Origin: Hypoxylon rubiginosum
Lineage: Eukaryota; Ascomycota; Sordariomycetes; Xylariales; Hypoxylaceae
DNA: 64,000 nucleotides
Reading direction: 5' to 3'
Assembly: GCA_902806565.1 (NCBI GenBank)
Contig: CADCXA010000051.1
Coordinates: 592,879-656,878 of the forward strand
Shown here: positions 1 through 13,100 of the stretch, one piece after another
Numbering within the stretch: position 1 is the first letter of the stretch
Layout of the letters: every line of letters starts with the position of its first letter
Made by a program: the position numbers and the translations under genes
Notes under the pieces: generated by a model
What the model was told of the DNA's origin: nothing
Database searches by the model: none
Seen by the model: the letters and a program-made list of their open reading frames with translations, nothing else

Positions 1-425
1 ATTTGGGGATGGCGAACGCACGATAGAGGATGATGATGATTCGAATCTGAGGAGAAGAGAAAATACGGGGAATATATATAGGCATGCGAGGGGAAGCGAG
101 AGGAATACTTTACTTGCAGACTGGTAGCATAGCGTTGCACTACGAGGGTAGCAATCAAATGATTCAATAGATCCAACAATTGTTCCAATGTGGGATATCA
201 ATTCATGCTGAAAAATGCCCGTGTAGTATAGCCTATTCTCTACCACAACCAAAGACGAAAAATGCGCTTCTGGCCAAATTGGCCAGCCTCTTGAATCACA
301 AACACCAATGCTCGTTATTCTTCTATATCATTAATTCACCTTCTTCCCCCGCTCCCGCTTTTCAGCTTTGCTAATCCATTTTTCACTTCTACCCTGATAA
401 TGATATCACATGCAAATCTGATACT
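1..425. other. intergenic, no gene recognised
   Basis: This is the 3' flank of the glycerol-3-phosphate dehydrogenase gene, which ends at 426 on the minus strand. I see no open frame with family resemblance on either strand and no RNA gene. Short pyrimidine-rich runs near 330-360 are unremarkable. Confidence 0.5.
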
Positions 426-1764
426 CTAGGTCCTCGCGACGAGGTTGGGGATGTCGTCGACGGAGTTCCTCCCCTCGAGGATGTTGTAGACGGCGGTGAA
501 GAGGGGGTACTCCTGCTCGAGGCCGCGGCGGCGGAGGAACGAGTTGACCTCGACGGCGGTGCTGGTGCCCTGGAGCTTCTGGCCGTTGAGCTCGGCGCGC
601 TCGACGTCCTGGACCGAGACGCCCGTCTCGACGGCCTTGCGGGCGCACCGGAAGTTGCGGCCGCCGCTGCAGCTCGTGATGAGGTCAGCGACGCCCGCGC
701 TCTCCTCGGTGAAGGTGCCGGTCGAGATGGTCTCGCCGAAGAACTCGTGCCCGAACTTGACCATCTCCAGCAGGCCCACCCGCATGATGGCCGCCTTGGC
801 GTTGTCGCCCCAGCCCCGGCCGTCGACGAAGCCGGCGGCCAGCGCGACGATGTTCTTGAGCGCGCCACCGAGCGACACGCCCGCCACGTCCGACACCATG
901 CGCACGTGGAAGTACGGCCGGTGGAAGAGCGTCTTGAAGGTGTCGTGGTCCAGCGGCGGGTACTCGGGCGGCACCGGCGTCAGCCTGGTCTTGCTGATCC
1001 GGCCCCGCACGTCGCGGTGCTGCGTGTCGGCTAGTGGCGTGATGCTCAGCTCGTCGGCGGACGCCCGCGGCGAGTCGCTGCTCCGGTTCGGCGTCGCGGA
1101 GCGAGGCGTGGGGTTCCGGGACGGGTTACGGGAATTGTCCATCGGCGGCGGGTCGTACGCGATTGTAGTCTCGGACCACTTCTCCGCTGCAATCTCGGAG
1201 GCGATGTTGGCCCCCGACAGCGCGCCGCAGTATATGCCCAGGCCCTCTCCGATCCACTCCGAGAATAGGGATATACCCTCGTCCGTAACGTTGACGCCCT
1301 TGATGCAGGAGATGCCGCGGGCGTAGGGCACAATCTTCCCCTTGAGCTGGCCGCAGATCCGGTGGATGAATTGGTGCGGCAGGTTGAAGATTAGGATGGT
1401 CGACTCGCTTACGGCATCTTCGAGGGAGGGGTTTGCAATCAGGTTCGTGGGCAGTTTGATGTTGGGGAGATACTTGACGTTCTCGTGATGTTTGTTGATC
1501 ACCGTGGTGAGCTTTTGCGTCTTGTCTTCGTACGTGACCTCCTCTTCGTACACCCACATTTGCACATCCTCCTCGAACAGCTCGGGGTGCCCCTTGGTGT
1601 TCTCGGCAACGATCTTCGATATAGTCGAACCCCTATATTATATCACGATGAGCGTCACACCGACGGGGAGAAGGTCGTAGACACACTTACCAGTTACCAG
1701 AGCCGACCACGGTTACTTTATGCTTCCTGCTGCCTCCATTGGCACTTAAGAGTCCCGAAGCCAT
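426..1764 (-). CDS. gpd1: NAD-dependent glycerol-3-phosphate dehydrogenase, cytosolic
   Basis: Reduces dihydroxyacetone phosphate to glycerol-3-phosphate with NADH, for glycerol and glycerolipid synthesis and osmotic response. Exons 1764-1691 and 1632-426 with a 58 nt GTAAGT...TAG intron give 426 aa. The N-terminal Rossmann motif GSGNWGS is split by the intron. The family blocks [38 protein letters not shown] and [10 protein letters not shown] follow in the expected order. A Pro/Ser/Arg-rich insert of about 50 residues before HRPYFHVR is, from memory, usual in Sordariomycete copies. The start was chosen at the Met beginning [11 protein letters not shown]. An upstream in-frame Met at 1890 would add 42 basic, Ser-rich residues resembling a mitochondrial presequence. 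It is probably a housekeeping gene marking the outside of the cluster. Confidence 0.93.
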
Positions 1765-3019
1765 GGTGGAGAATCGGGATGAGGATTGTCTAGGGTAAAA
1801 GATCACAGGTTTCTTCGAGATTCGAACGTTGTTAGCGGGGAATCTGAGTGACGTAGTAATTGGGTATCGTAGTCGATAAAATAATTTCATGAGAGCAACT
1901 CAAGAGTCAAAGGGGCACATCGAAAGCTTTTAAATACGAGTCCAAGTGTCGTAATCACCAGGTAATTTCTATCAGAGGCTCATGTGACAACGAAGACGAT
2001 AATATTACATTGGAATAGACCGGACTGACCGAGGCGCTTGAGGGGACCGAAAACCGAAAATCTGTGGCACCTGCCAGACCTGCCAGGAGTTCTGCTTCCA
2101 GTGACGCACGAGATTGGCAGAATTCAAGGGTATGACCTTACCGCCTACCTTTCTTAGTTAGTTCTGTATCCAGGAAACTGGTTCGCTTATTTAAGTTGGG
2201 GCTAATCTGATCTTGGAAGCGCAGCTTGAATTATGTACATATGTATGTACCTCCTATGTACCTAGGTATGTACCATCTGATAGATGACCTCGATTTACCT
2301 ACAAATGTACCTGGGTATGTAGTAATGATGAAATCTAGGCAACGAATGATGAGCGTTGCTACTAATAATGACCTTCTTTAGATGGCAATTATTTAGGAAG
2401 TGAGGTGTCATTTTCAGGTACAGGATAATGCAAGTGGGCAAGGGGAATAAGATCCGCAAACCTCGGCAGGCCTACCGAGGCAAAGTCTGGGCAGGCTATC
2501 CTAGGTACGGTTCAGAGCTCGTGCATAATCTTCTTCTTTAATGCTTCAGATGCGCTCTTTCTTACCTAGTTGTAACTCAATGGGCAGTGCTCTAATGTAC
2601 GAAGTCCGTATCAAAATTAACCTCGATGAGTTCCCTATACCTAAGAGTTATTTCATAGCTACCCGATAGATCAAGGTAACTTTGGTGAACAACACACCTT
2701 TCGACCGAACTCCATGAGTTTCATCATTCATGATCCATGATCCAGATATCACAGCCAGCCAGCAACACCTCTTACAGCCTGCCACTATCCTCCTTATCCT
2801 TGAGCCCTTCTCCATATTCAAGTCTCATATCAACTATGTCTCTATTTATCGAGTCGATTCAATTTTCTTTTTCATACAAAGCAAATGTTTTCATGTCTGT
2901 TTTATGTATAGTAAGGTGGGAAGTCTACGATATATTGCTTGCCCTTAACCTCTCCCTGTCTACCAATAGCTAACCTCATCCCTACCAACTATTCTACGTA
3001 AACAACCCGCACCCTTACA
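1765..3019. other. intergenic region
   Basis: It holds the upstream region of the dehydrogenase gene (toward 1765) and the 3' flank of the secreted-protein gene. Frames are short and without resemblance to known families. The palindromic sequence TACCTAGGTA occurs at 2259-2268, with related TACCTGGGTA and TCCTAGGTA copies at about 2310 and 2499. No RNA gene was recognised. Confidence 0.45.
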
Positions 3020-3880
3020 TCAGGCGGGAGTCACGGTAAAATTACCACTCTCGATATCCTTCTGACACTGGAGTGTCAGGTTAACGATCTCGATAACCTC
3101 GTGTCGAGATTCCTGTTCCAAGTACTCCTCCGGAACGCCATCTTGATACCACACAGAAGCGTATATCTCGAACCCATTAGTCGGCTGCCCATAATCTGAG
3201 CCGTTGACGTCTCGGAGTGAAATATGCAGCATGCCGAATCGAGTCCCGTCGCGGAGGACCTTGTCGCCCGCCTGCTGGATCGGAAAATCCGGCAGCGGCC
3301 GCAGAAAAGGATCTGCAGTCCGATTCGGTGTCGTAAAGTTGGGGATTGTGAAGTTGGTAGTTATGCCATGCCAGCCTTCCAGAATCCTAGACGCAAGCCC
3401 CGTGGACGTCTGCACGGTGTCTTTCGCGTAATGTTCGGGGTTCGCGGCCAGGTTGGCGGCGTCGGCGTTGGGTGACGCGTACCAAAGCCCGAAGACTTGG
3501 GCGCTCACGTTGGGCAGGAAAATGACGCCCCGCGCGTCGGAAGAGTTCCATCCATCGCCCGAAGCTTTGATGATGTCGTACCAATTCGCGTCAGCCTGGT
3601 CCACGTCCGGCTCTAGGAGCTCTTTGAGCTTGTCGCTGCCAAGGTATTCCTTGAGTTCCAGCACGGCGGTAACATTGTCACCTGGAAGGGAGGGAAGAGG
3701 CTCGTTGCCGAGGCGCCCCTCGAGTATGGACATCGCCGTATTTGCGGCATCATGCTCATATTGAGATTTCGGCAGATCTGTTTTGGGGCCAGACAAGAAG
3801 TACTTGTAGCCTTCGATGGTCTCGTTCATGGCCGATGCCGTGAAGGCAAACGCGGCGATGGGAAATAGCTTCTTCAGCAT
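3020..3880 (-). CDS. secreted protein of unknown function
   Basis: A single uninterrupted frame of 286 aa. The N-terminus MLKKLFPIAAFAFTASA is a classical signal peptide (basic n-region, hydrophobic core, Ala-x-Ala cleavage site). The mature part is acidic and carries many N-glycosylation sequons (for example NVTA, NFTI, NFTT, NRTA, NGSD, NLTL, NFTV). There is no transmembrane segment after the signal and only one obvious Cys, near the C-terminus, so it is not a Cys-rich effector. I do not recognise the family and see no catalytic motif. It is separated from the biosynthetic genes by about 2.6 kb of non-coding DNA and a regulator gene, so membership of the cluster is unlikely. Confidence 0.8.
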   Translation of the reverse strand: MLKKLFPIAAFAFTASAMNETIEGYKYFLSGPKTDLPKSQYEHDAANTAMSILEGRLGNEPLPSLPGDNVTAVLELKEYLGSDKLKELLEPDVDQADANWYDIIKASGDGWNSSDARGVIFLPNVSAQVFGLWYASPNADAANLAANPEHYAKDTVQTSTGLASRILEGWHGITTNFTIPNFTTPNRTADPFLRPLPDFPIQQAGDKVLRDGTRFGMLHISLRDVNGSDYGQPTNGFEIYASVWYQDGVPEEYLEQESRHEVIEIVNLTLQCQKDIESGNFTVTPA

Positions 3881-6528
3881 GATGGTTTAAGAGGACGATG
3901 ATGCGGGTAGATGGACTTGATATTTGATTGGTGGTCTATCTTAAATGTAGATCCCGCTGAAGGTGGCTTGTAAGTATGTATATAGTTTAAGAAAACAGGA
4001 GCTGCTACCTAGGCTTCTTATAAGTCTTTATAACTACCTAGGTACCTAAATGAAATTCATTTCTCATGACTGTATGTTTGGCCAACATGACATGTTGGTC
4101 ACGTTGTAGTCTTCTTGGGGTCATCCATCTGAACCACTCCCTCGGTACCACTTTAAGTCAGAAAAGGGGTTTCGTTAAACAGCCTCTTCGTTTAAGCTGC
4201 AACCCCAGCAAATAAATCAACTCCGCATACGAACGGAATCGTATGTCGACGAATCGCTAGCCATCCGAAGAATTACGTAGTATTTGCATGCGAATAAAGA
4301 ATAATGACAGCTCAATTGGCTCAATCTACTCTGCACATGCCACACGAATTCATGGCATCCCTTGAAATGTGGCGAAGCAGATACATGAACGTACATATCG
4401 CTTGGTCCTCATCGAACAGTCTCCTCATCTCTTCTTCAACTTAACAACTAATTACAACTCTAAGTAACAAGGCAATCTTATCGAACGATATTAAAGATGC
4501 ACCTAATTGCAGTCAAAATGTTCTCAGCAACTGAATCACTACTTAATCACCCTTCACTCTAAACCATGTGTCAATTCCATCTCAAATACACATGCAATCG
4601 ATCAGATATATTTAAAGACCCTATAATAGAAATAGGTGTTTCCAATATAGTTACTGCATGCATAGCCAAACGTTAGCCGCAGTTGATGTGAATGCTCTCA
4701 ACCAACATATTCTGGCCCTTCAACGTGTTTGCTTACAGTACACTAGGCTCATCATTGCAGACGAAAGGAATATACACCCTGTCCAATTATAATGTATTTG
4801 CTTCGACGGGAGTCTCATGCACTGACCCTGACGACATGGTTACTAGAGGGATTAACCCCGTATGAAGTGAGGCAGTTCTTCGGGACCTAACAGTCAAGGA
4901 TGAACCTGTAGCGGGATTCATACGCATAGGGCTATCAATGACATTCCAGCATTTAGTCTCGGGATATGGATAGCCAACAACTCGTAGACGTAGCGAGTCA
5001 TAACGTCTTTAACGTGTGTGATCGAATTTAAAACCTGACCTTTTCGATCCGTACTTACTTACTCCTCACCATTGGCTTCATTCTTCTTAGAAACTGTTTA
5101 AGTCCTCCTCAGTTCAACTCACAGAAGTAATTTAACTAGGTATGTTACACAACCGTACTTGTCATAGGAGGTAGTGGCAAGGGCAACAAAACTCTTGAGA
5201 GCGCAACTACGTAGTTCAAACGCTTGTCGTAAGGAATATAATCGACACTCGGAGTTAGGACGCCATGTTAGCCCAACATATAACAAGGATCTGATCTAAG
5301 ATACTACTGCTTTGATCAATCTACTCAGGTCTCGCTAGACGTATTTGACAAGAGGATATAGAGTGGATATGGATAATAATTATAATCTAGGTAACTCCCT
5401 TTTTCTTTCCCTGTATATATTATAATATTTACATAAGCCTTCGATACTATCTTGTTCTCTTATTATGTTGATTCGATGGTACTTTGCTGTCGCGTGTGGA
5501 CTCAAGATATGGTCCATGGAGGGTCCGAACATTGTGTCCATACATGCTTGCTAGACGGTGGTATAAGAAGACTAATAGCAAGAGTTACTAGCGCTTACGA
5601 CCATAGGATCTAGAGAACTCGGGATATAACCGCTATCCAATGTGTGCACACTATTCCGTACGTATATATGTACCGTCATTTAATGCTCCTTACGACCAGG
5701 TAGAGTTGATTGATGGTTTACATAATCTTACCATTACCATCTAGCCCTATAGGGATTAGGTAAGTCGTATCGGGTTATTGATTAACCCACATGCAGGTAG
5801 GTAGCTGATAACTGGCTTATCAGGTACCTGGGTAGTTCCCATATCGTCCAATGCACCAATCTTATCCGTCACATTTCTTATCTTTTCCCGTCTCCCATTT
5901 TCGATGATGCTATTCGTTGTCCTCGACGGTCTTCGCATATTGTACTTGCTTATTCGGGAGTCAGGCGTACACCTTTGGACGGGGATTTCTCAAGATGAAG
6001 CGGGACGAGACGCAATAACGCTCTTGTATAGTAGCTGATGATCTCATCACCGGTTCTACGAGTCTGTGAGTCCAATCCTTTCGAGGCTAGATTATCATGG
6101 CGAGTTATTGTTCCCCCACCTACACTCTAAGGACCGATGGGCATGACAGTCTTACCATTCATTATTTGTTATCTCCCGTCAGCAACACTGCCGTTGAAGA
6201 ATCTATATTAGTATAACCAACAGTCATCACCTACATCGGCTCTCTGACAACTTTCGGTATCGAGTTTGTAATCAACAATCAACAGTCGACATCTTCCTCC
6301 AGTGGCCATTAGCCCATTGCTCTTGACCCAAAGTGCCGGATAGGTCCGTCGCCATTTTTGCCTACCCCGTCCCCGGAAATATTACCGTTGTCACATCCAT
6401 GCCTATCAAACTTAGCTTGCATGGTGCCCTGAAAATTCCGCCCTTTTCATTACGTTTCTCATTTCCACCAACATCTAACCTCGCTCTGAGCCTTGTCCCA
6501 CCTAGTCCGTTCCCGTCAAGACATTACT
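3881..6528. other. long intergenic region
   Basis: About 2.6 kb with dense stop codons in all frames and moderate A+T content. I see no gene, tRNA or intact mobile element. Copies of the dispersed CTACCTAGG motif lie at about 4004 and 4034 (the second is CTACCTAGGTACCTAA). The last few hundred bases, rich in short C/T runs, should contain the promoter and 5' UTR of the regulator starting at 6529. Confidence 0.5.
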
Positions 6529-9354
6529 ATGGACGGACCCGATCTGTCGGGACTGCGACCACAGGTGAAGTTGACATCAGGTCTCCCTTTCGCCGATTCA
6601 GCCATCCCCCCCGCTAAGAAGAAGTCCAGGAGGGGTGGGGATCCGTCTATTCAAAAACGCCGATGCGTCAGCACGTAAGTTACACATTTTGACTCGCTCG
6701 CTCGCCCGCCTGCTCGTTAGCCTATCCGTTATGCATATCTGACCTTGCGTTTCTAGGGCCTGTATAGCCTGTCGCCGTCGGAAATCGAAATGTGATGGCG
6801 CACTTCCAAGTTGCGCCGCGTGCGCAAGTGTCTACGGTACCGAGTGCATATACGACCCAAACTCGGACCACCGCCGAAAAGGGGTCTATAGGGAGAAGAT
6901 CGACAGCATGAAAGCGCGGAACTCGACACTTCAAATCCTCATCGAGGCCATACTCAACGCGGAAGAGGACGATGTCCCTGATATCGTCAAGAGAATACGA
7001 ACGTGTGATAGCTTGGATTCCGTGGCTGAATCGATACTCAAACAGGAAGAATTCGGCAGTGGAGGGATAGAAGATACGGATCAGGTAGATAATGACTACG
7101 CCACCGACTTGCCTGTCGAGGGCGAGAGAGACCTAGCCCGCAAGATGGGTGAGTTGCGGCTCGAGAACGGATCAACGCGCTTCATCGGTGGTACATCGCA
7201 TCTCATACACTGGGATATACACGGCGCGCCAAATCCGGAATACGAAGCGCGGGTCACTAATGCGGCTGATATTGATCCTATCACGAGCTGGTCCGATGTC
7301 ACGAAGAACACAGACGAGGTCAAGCATCTCTTGAATATGTACTTCAACTGGCATTACCCCTACTTCACTACCCTCTCGCGATCCTTATTTTTTCGCGACT
7401 TCTTGAAAGGGAAATACAGTATTTCGCCCAACAAAACCGCCTATTGCTCGCCATTATTGGTCAACGCAATGCTTGCTCTGGGCTGTCATTTCAGTGATGC
7501 GGCTTGCGCCTACGCTACGGCCGGGGACAGCTGGACCAAGGGAGATCATTTCTTTGCCGAAGCTAAGAGATTAATTGTCGACAATGACGAGTACGAAAAG
7601 CCACGGTTGACGACAGTTCAAGCCCTGGCACTAATGTCCGTCAGAGAAGCTGGTTGTGGTCGAGAAGCAAAAGGGTGGGTGTATAGCGGCATGAGTTTTA
7701 GAATGGCTCAAGATTTAGGGCTCAATCTTGATATCGGCGGTATTAGGAGCGACAGTGATAATTTTGACGAGCAAGAGATCGATGCCCGAAGAGTCACTTT
7801 TTGGGGATGTTTCCTGTTCGACAAGGCCTGGTCTAATTATCTTGGCCGACTTCCACAGCTACCGAAAAACTCTTACAGCGTTCCCAAATATGATGTTTTC
7901 CCCGACGAAGACGCTGAAGCCTGGTGTCCCTATACCGACGCTGGTTTTGATGAATCGGCAAAGCAGCCGTCACGAACTCGCACGATTGGATTACAACTAT
8001 CTAAGTTGTGTGAGATCAGTAGCGACCTTCTCCTCTTCTTTTACCATCCCACCCACATAGGACGATCCAGTGGCAAATCAATCGAGTTGAAGAAGCTTAG
8101 TGAACTGCACCGGCGCCTAGAGGATTGGCGGAAAGAATTGCCTAAAGAGCTTGAACCAAAGGAGGGCCAGTTGCCCAACGCGATTCTAATGCAGTAAGTT
8201 GAATACCACGTCCTCAACGAGAAGTATCATTAACCAATATCAGCATGTTCTTTCATCTCCAATATATCCACCTCTTCCGGCCTTTCCTCAAATATTCACC
8301 GAACACATCTCCTCTACCACCTCATGTGTCCCCACGGAGAATCTGTACTGCAAACGCGGGTGCAATCTCCAAGTTGATGCGATTGTATAAAAAGCTTTAC
8401 AATCTACGTCAGATATGCAACATCGCAGTGTACATGCTGCATTCTGCGTGTACTATACACATACTAAATCTTCCCGAGAAGACTGCAAGAAGGGATATCA
8501 TTCATGGCGTAAAGCACCTCGAAGAGATCGCCGAGGATTGGCTCTGCGGGCGACGTACTCTCAGCATTATTAGCGTTCTCGCTCGTAAGTGGAACGTCGA
8601 GCTCCCCGAAGAAGCTTCACACGTTCTTCGACGCACAGATGAAAGATGGGGCACTTTTAAGACGTCTGATGTTCCCTCGCCTCGGTCACATATGGCTACC
8701 TCTCCGTCACCGTCAGCAGCAGCCGCAGCAGCAGCCATGTCACCATCGGCGAAGACTGAACAACAAAGTCCTGCTAATCATAACACGCCACCTACTTCAG
8801 TTCCATCACCAGCAATTGGAGCAGGATCGGGATCAGTTGTATCACCCGGAGCTGGAAAAACCATGACTACGTCCTCGTCGAACTTCCAGCCCGATGTACA
8901 ACTGCCGCCACAGATGATAGACAATGTAGCTATCATGGGGAACTCGATACCCTTAGATCCCGAGGCATTAAATGGCCCAGATTGGCGCCAGCCTTCAGCG
9001 AACCAGCCGGTTGCTAATTATACACAGCCATATGCTCCAATTCCAAACGATCCTAGGTCTACGCCGACGTCTCAAAATACGAGACGAAACCAGGCTCCAA
9101 ATTCTATCTACGCTGTTGATGGGCAGGACTGGTACCTTAAAGACGGCGTGAATTGGCAGTCGAGTTTTGACGCGTGGAACATGGGGAATGGCGCTTCTGG
9201 GACGAACGTGTCTGATCCTTCCATGTTCATATTCACATCGAATACCCCAGCTAACAACGCCGGGCGATCACTTACTTCCATGGAATTCAATTTCGATGGC
9301 CTTAGCAACTTATCCACATCTATGGACGGATGGGATCTGGCAAATTTGGAGTAG
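6529..9354 (+). CDS. Zn2Cys6 transcription factor with fungal-specific middle homology region
   Basis: Nuclear DNA-binding regulator. Exons 6529-6674, 6757-8193 and 8244-9354 (introns of 82 and 50 nt) give 897 aa. The zinc cluster is Cys51-x2-Cys54-x6-Cys61-x6-Cys68-x2-Cys71-x7-Cys79, preceded by a basic stretch (KKKSRR). The first intron splits the cluster from its basic leader. The middle homology region spans roughly residues 200-600, with LRTTVQALALMSVREAG-type sequence, GMSFRMAQDLGLN and RRVTFWGCFLFDK. This arrangement resembles NirA/xylanolytic-activator-like regulators. The C-terminus is low-complexity: an Ala run, then Ser/Pro/Thr/Asn-rich sequence, a plausible activation region. The start was chosen at the first ATG of the frame that runs into the zinc cluster. 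It lies 0.8 kb beyond the 3' end of the reducing PKS and may or may not regulate the cluster. Confidence 0.9.
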
Positions 9355-10155
9355 CGAGTGAAATTTTGGGTATATATCTCGATATTGGGTGATTTAGGCC
9401 GGCGTGCTGGGGTTTCGTGGTCTTGGAATGGCGCAATCAAAATCTCTCACGGGAGAAGGGGCAGAAACTCGGGGCGTGATGACACTACTATGTATTACGG
9501 CTTGACGTCTCCTCTTAGCCCTGTTATGACATGTATTGATGGGAAGGCTGGAATTTGAATTAAATGAGTTGTACATGTTCATGTGAGAAGTCAGCACAAT
9601 GCAGTATTGCTACCTACCTAGGTAGGTATGATTATGTGTTATGAATCAGATTACTATAAGGAACGTAACGGTAGATACCTAAGGTATCTAACCTATTCAA
9701 TCATAGGAAATATCGTAATACTCATAGACCCAGCTCGCCAGTAAACAGTCTCGACAATCCGTATCTTATTCATCCTCCTCATCCTCCTCATCCTCTAGAT
9801 CTGGTAGGAAAATATGGTCGTTGGCTTCCCCCTAGGCTTAGTATTCAAGGTCTAAGATTAAATGATAATTTCAATTAATATTTTAAGCGTTTCTAGTAAA
9901 AAGAAAATGCGAGCATAAAAATTTCTCACCGACGGGCGAGCCTTAGATTGGATATCTAAAACCAGCATAGCAGTGCAAGCTGCGAATCAATGCCTAAACA
10001 TTCGTGGGGGGTGGGAATAAGGGACAGTTCTCATAACCCAGCCGCCAGGTTGAGTGGTGGGCTTGATAGGAATGAGCTGCTAGTTTTGTTCGGATATTTA
10101 AGAACTAGCATGTTATATACTCCCCGAATATTCGACAAGTACTGCAGAGAAGTAA
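9355..10155. other. intergenic region between convergent genes
   Basis: It separates the 3' end of the regulator (plus) from the 3' end of the reducing PKS (minus), so it probably holds only 3' UTRs and terminators. It includes the perfect palindrome at 9611-9628 and a short TCATCCTCC tandem run near 9768-9795. No coding sequence was recognised. Confidence 0.5.
9611..9628. repeat. 18-nt perfect palindrome TACCTACCTAGGTAGGTA
   Basis: TACCTACCTAGGTAGGTA equals its own reverse complement. The core TACCTAGGTA recurs at 2259-2268, 32494-32503 and 38509-38518, with close variants at about 4004, 4034 and 43261. All of these are in intergenic DNA. Function unknown. Confidence 0.7.
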
Positions 10156-13100
10156 TTATTCATTTACCCGTGCTGCGAGTTGGCTTCTCTTCGCCACCAG
10201 CCGCCCAACCGTCGACATGGCTGCGTCTCGGGACGTGAATTCCGAGACGGGCAAATCGGCTTCAAAGAGGGTCCGAACCCAGTGGCGGAGTTCGACGGCC
10301 ACTAAGGAGTCGACCCCGTAGTCGGCAAGAGGGTCGTCGACGTTTATGTCGTCTAGAGCCAGGGCTAACGCACGGGCGAGCTTGTGGCGGAGCGCCTCGA
10401 CGACCACCGCGGCACGGCCTTCCCTGGTAGATTCCTGCTTGAATAGAGCTGCCGGATTCTTGTTTTCCGTGTGAATACTAGGATATGAGACGTCGGCTTC
10501 ACCACCGCCACCACCGTCAGCTATCGCCTCTGCCCGGGTGAAACCAGCGAAGAGGGGACGCTGTTGCGCTGAGCTAGGAGACGAGTGGCCTTCGGCCATC
10601 TGCTCTGCTGGCGTGACTAGCCCGACCAGGAGCTGACTTGTAGCAACGGGCCGCGAGGGATCGCATATGGCATCGAGCACCGCCAAGAGCTGGGCTGTGC
10701 TCACCTTGCGCATATCGCCGACCTGTTCACGGTGACGCTGATACGCCTCGTTGGCCGCGATGACGCCGGCGTCGTGCATCCAACCCAGGTCCAGAGACAC
10801 GGCCTTCTCGCCTCGGGCAACACGGTGACGCGCAAGCGCGTCTTGGAACGCGCATCCGGCGGCATAGTTGGATTGTCCCGGGCTTCCGTAGATGCCTGAC
10901 AGCGACGAGAGCTGCACAAAAAAATCCAGACCCGTTGGCAGCTGGTTGTGGAGGTTCCACGAGACGTCAACCTTGGACCTGACAGTCTGAGACCATTGTA
11001 GGTGGCGCATATTGTCAAAGACGGCATCTTGGAGGACCATAGAAGCGTTGATACAGCCCTTGATTGGAGCCTTCACTTGGTCATGAGCGCTTTTCAGTGC
11101 TGCCGATAGAGCGGATGAGGACGCAGCATCACAGCATGGGGCGATGACAGAGACTCCCTGCTCTCGAAACCTAGCGACGAGATCGGCGGCGGCCTGTGAT
11201 GAAGGACCTGATCTCGATAGGACAAGTATATTTCTAGCCCCCCGGTCTGCCAACCATTGCAGTATCGCTCTTCCTAGACCTCCGAAGCCGCCCGCAACGA
11301 GATATATAGCTCGTCCGTCAAGCTTCCACTCTCCTCTCGGGGCCAGACGTCTCTGCAAAGTTTCCAGGCTCATCAGCTTCATTGATAATATATTTCGGTA
11401 CACAATGCTAGAATGTCGTTGGTTCACTCACCTCGATCACATCTTCAGGTCCCAACCTGATAACGACTCGACCTGTATTCTTCCCACTCTGCATATATCG
11501 AAACGCGGCTTCGATCTTAGTAGGGGGGTATACATGCAGCGGTTTCGGGCACTGAATATGTCCCTTTACGACGAGCTCCATAGTCTTAGCCATGACCCTA
11601 CCGAGGAGGTTCACGTTGGTCCGAGCTAGGTGATGTAGGTCAACGACGCAGAAACTAATATTCTTGGCCAGGGCGGCCATAGGGAGTCCAGAGTTGGCCA
11701 TGATGTCGGCCTTGCCGATCTCAACGAAACGACCAAAAGGCGCAACACAGTCCAGAGAGGCGACGAGAGCATCGCCTGCCAGCGAGTTCAGTACCACGTC
11801 TAATCCAGCACCCCGGGTCACGCGCATTATGCCCTGCGAAAAGTTGGTGCTCCGGCTAGAGAATATGTGGTCTTCGGGGACCCCAAATTGTTCCATGAGG
11901 AGGCGTTTCTTGTCTGGGAGCCCGACGGTGGCGAAGACCTCGGCACCCACCATCTTGGCGATCGAGATAGCGAGCTGGCCGGTGCTGCCCGAGCCTGAAT
12001 GGATCAGGACCTTATCTCCCGGACCGAGGCGCGCCACCTCGACCAGGCAGTAGTAGGCGGTTATACCAGGGTTTACGACCGAGGCAGCGCTTTCGAAGTC
12101 TACGGCGTCGCCGAATTTAGCCACGGCTTTGTAGTGTGCGCGGGGGAACGTGCGCATGCCACCGAGCGAACACATGGCCACCCGATCTCCCGGTTGGATG
12201 GTGTCGCTGCATGCGGACCCTACTCTGGTTACAACGCCCGCGCAGTCGATGCCGAAATCGTTGTCACCAAGGCGGCCAAGGGCCACAAATACATCTCGGA
12301 AGGCCACGCCCCAGGCTCTGGCCTCGATTTCGACTTCTTCCGGTGCTAGCTCGTCCGGCGGCGCCGAGTCCTCTGAAAAGTAGAGCGTATCCAGGAGACC
12401 GGGGGTGTCGATGGCGAGCCTCACTGGGGGTTGCTGACGCCAGGGTGCCTTTACTGACGTAGGAGCTCCACCGTCAGCAGGGTGGGTGAGCCACGTTTCT
12501 AGCGCTTTCTCTCTGTAAAGGCGACCGGTCTCGATGCGGCCCTGGCGTACGGTGTACTCTACCTCCGGGCATAGAGACTCGAATGATGCCCTGAATATGG
12601 TAGCAAGATAGCCTATGTAGGTTTCGATGCTGTCCGTATTCGGCCCATTGCCAACGGTAAGAGTCACAATCTGTTTCTCGGCCGCCTCAGAACGCACCGA
12701 TCTGAGAAGTCCTTCCATGGTTGCGTGGTAAGGGGGTTTCTCGTGGCATGGGCCGGCGACGGAGCCAACGGTAGCTGTGAACCAAAGCAGTCTTTTCCGA
12801 ATCCCCATCACCAGCGCCTTGAGGCACTCGAATCGGTCCGGGGACAGATTCGGGAGAAGGGGCTCGTGCGCTTCCACGAGGGAGATAACCACGTCAGCTT
12901 CGCTGATGATGGCGGCGCTGTCACTAGATGAAGAACGAATATCATCAAATGACACAGTAGTCACGCTGTATCCTGATGGCTCGAGGAATTCCTCCTCCAA
13001 TCTCCTGGCCATAGCCACATGCAACTGAGAACCGAGACTCCTCACTACCATGACGACATGGGCTGAAGTCGGTAATGAAGACCGTTCGTCTCCTCCTTTC

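Noticed and set aside
496..1326. Long plus-strand open frame antisense to the dehydrogenase
   Set aside because: Its composition is Arg/Ser/Pro-rich without family resemblance. It is a mirror of the GC-rich coding strand of the recognised gene.
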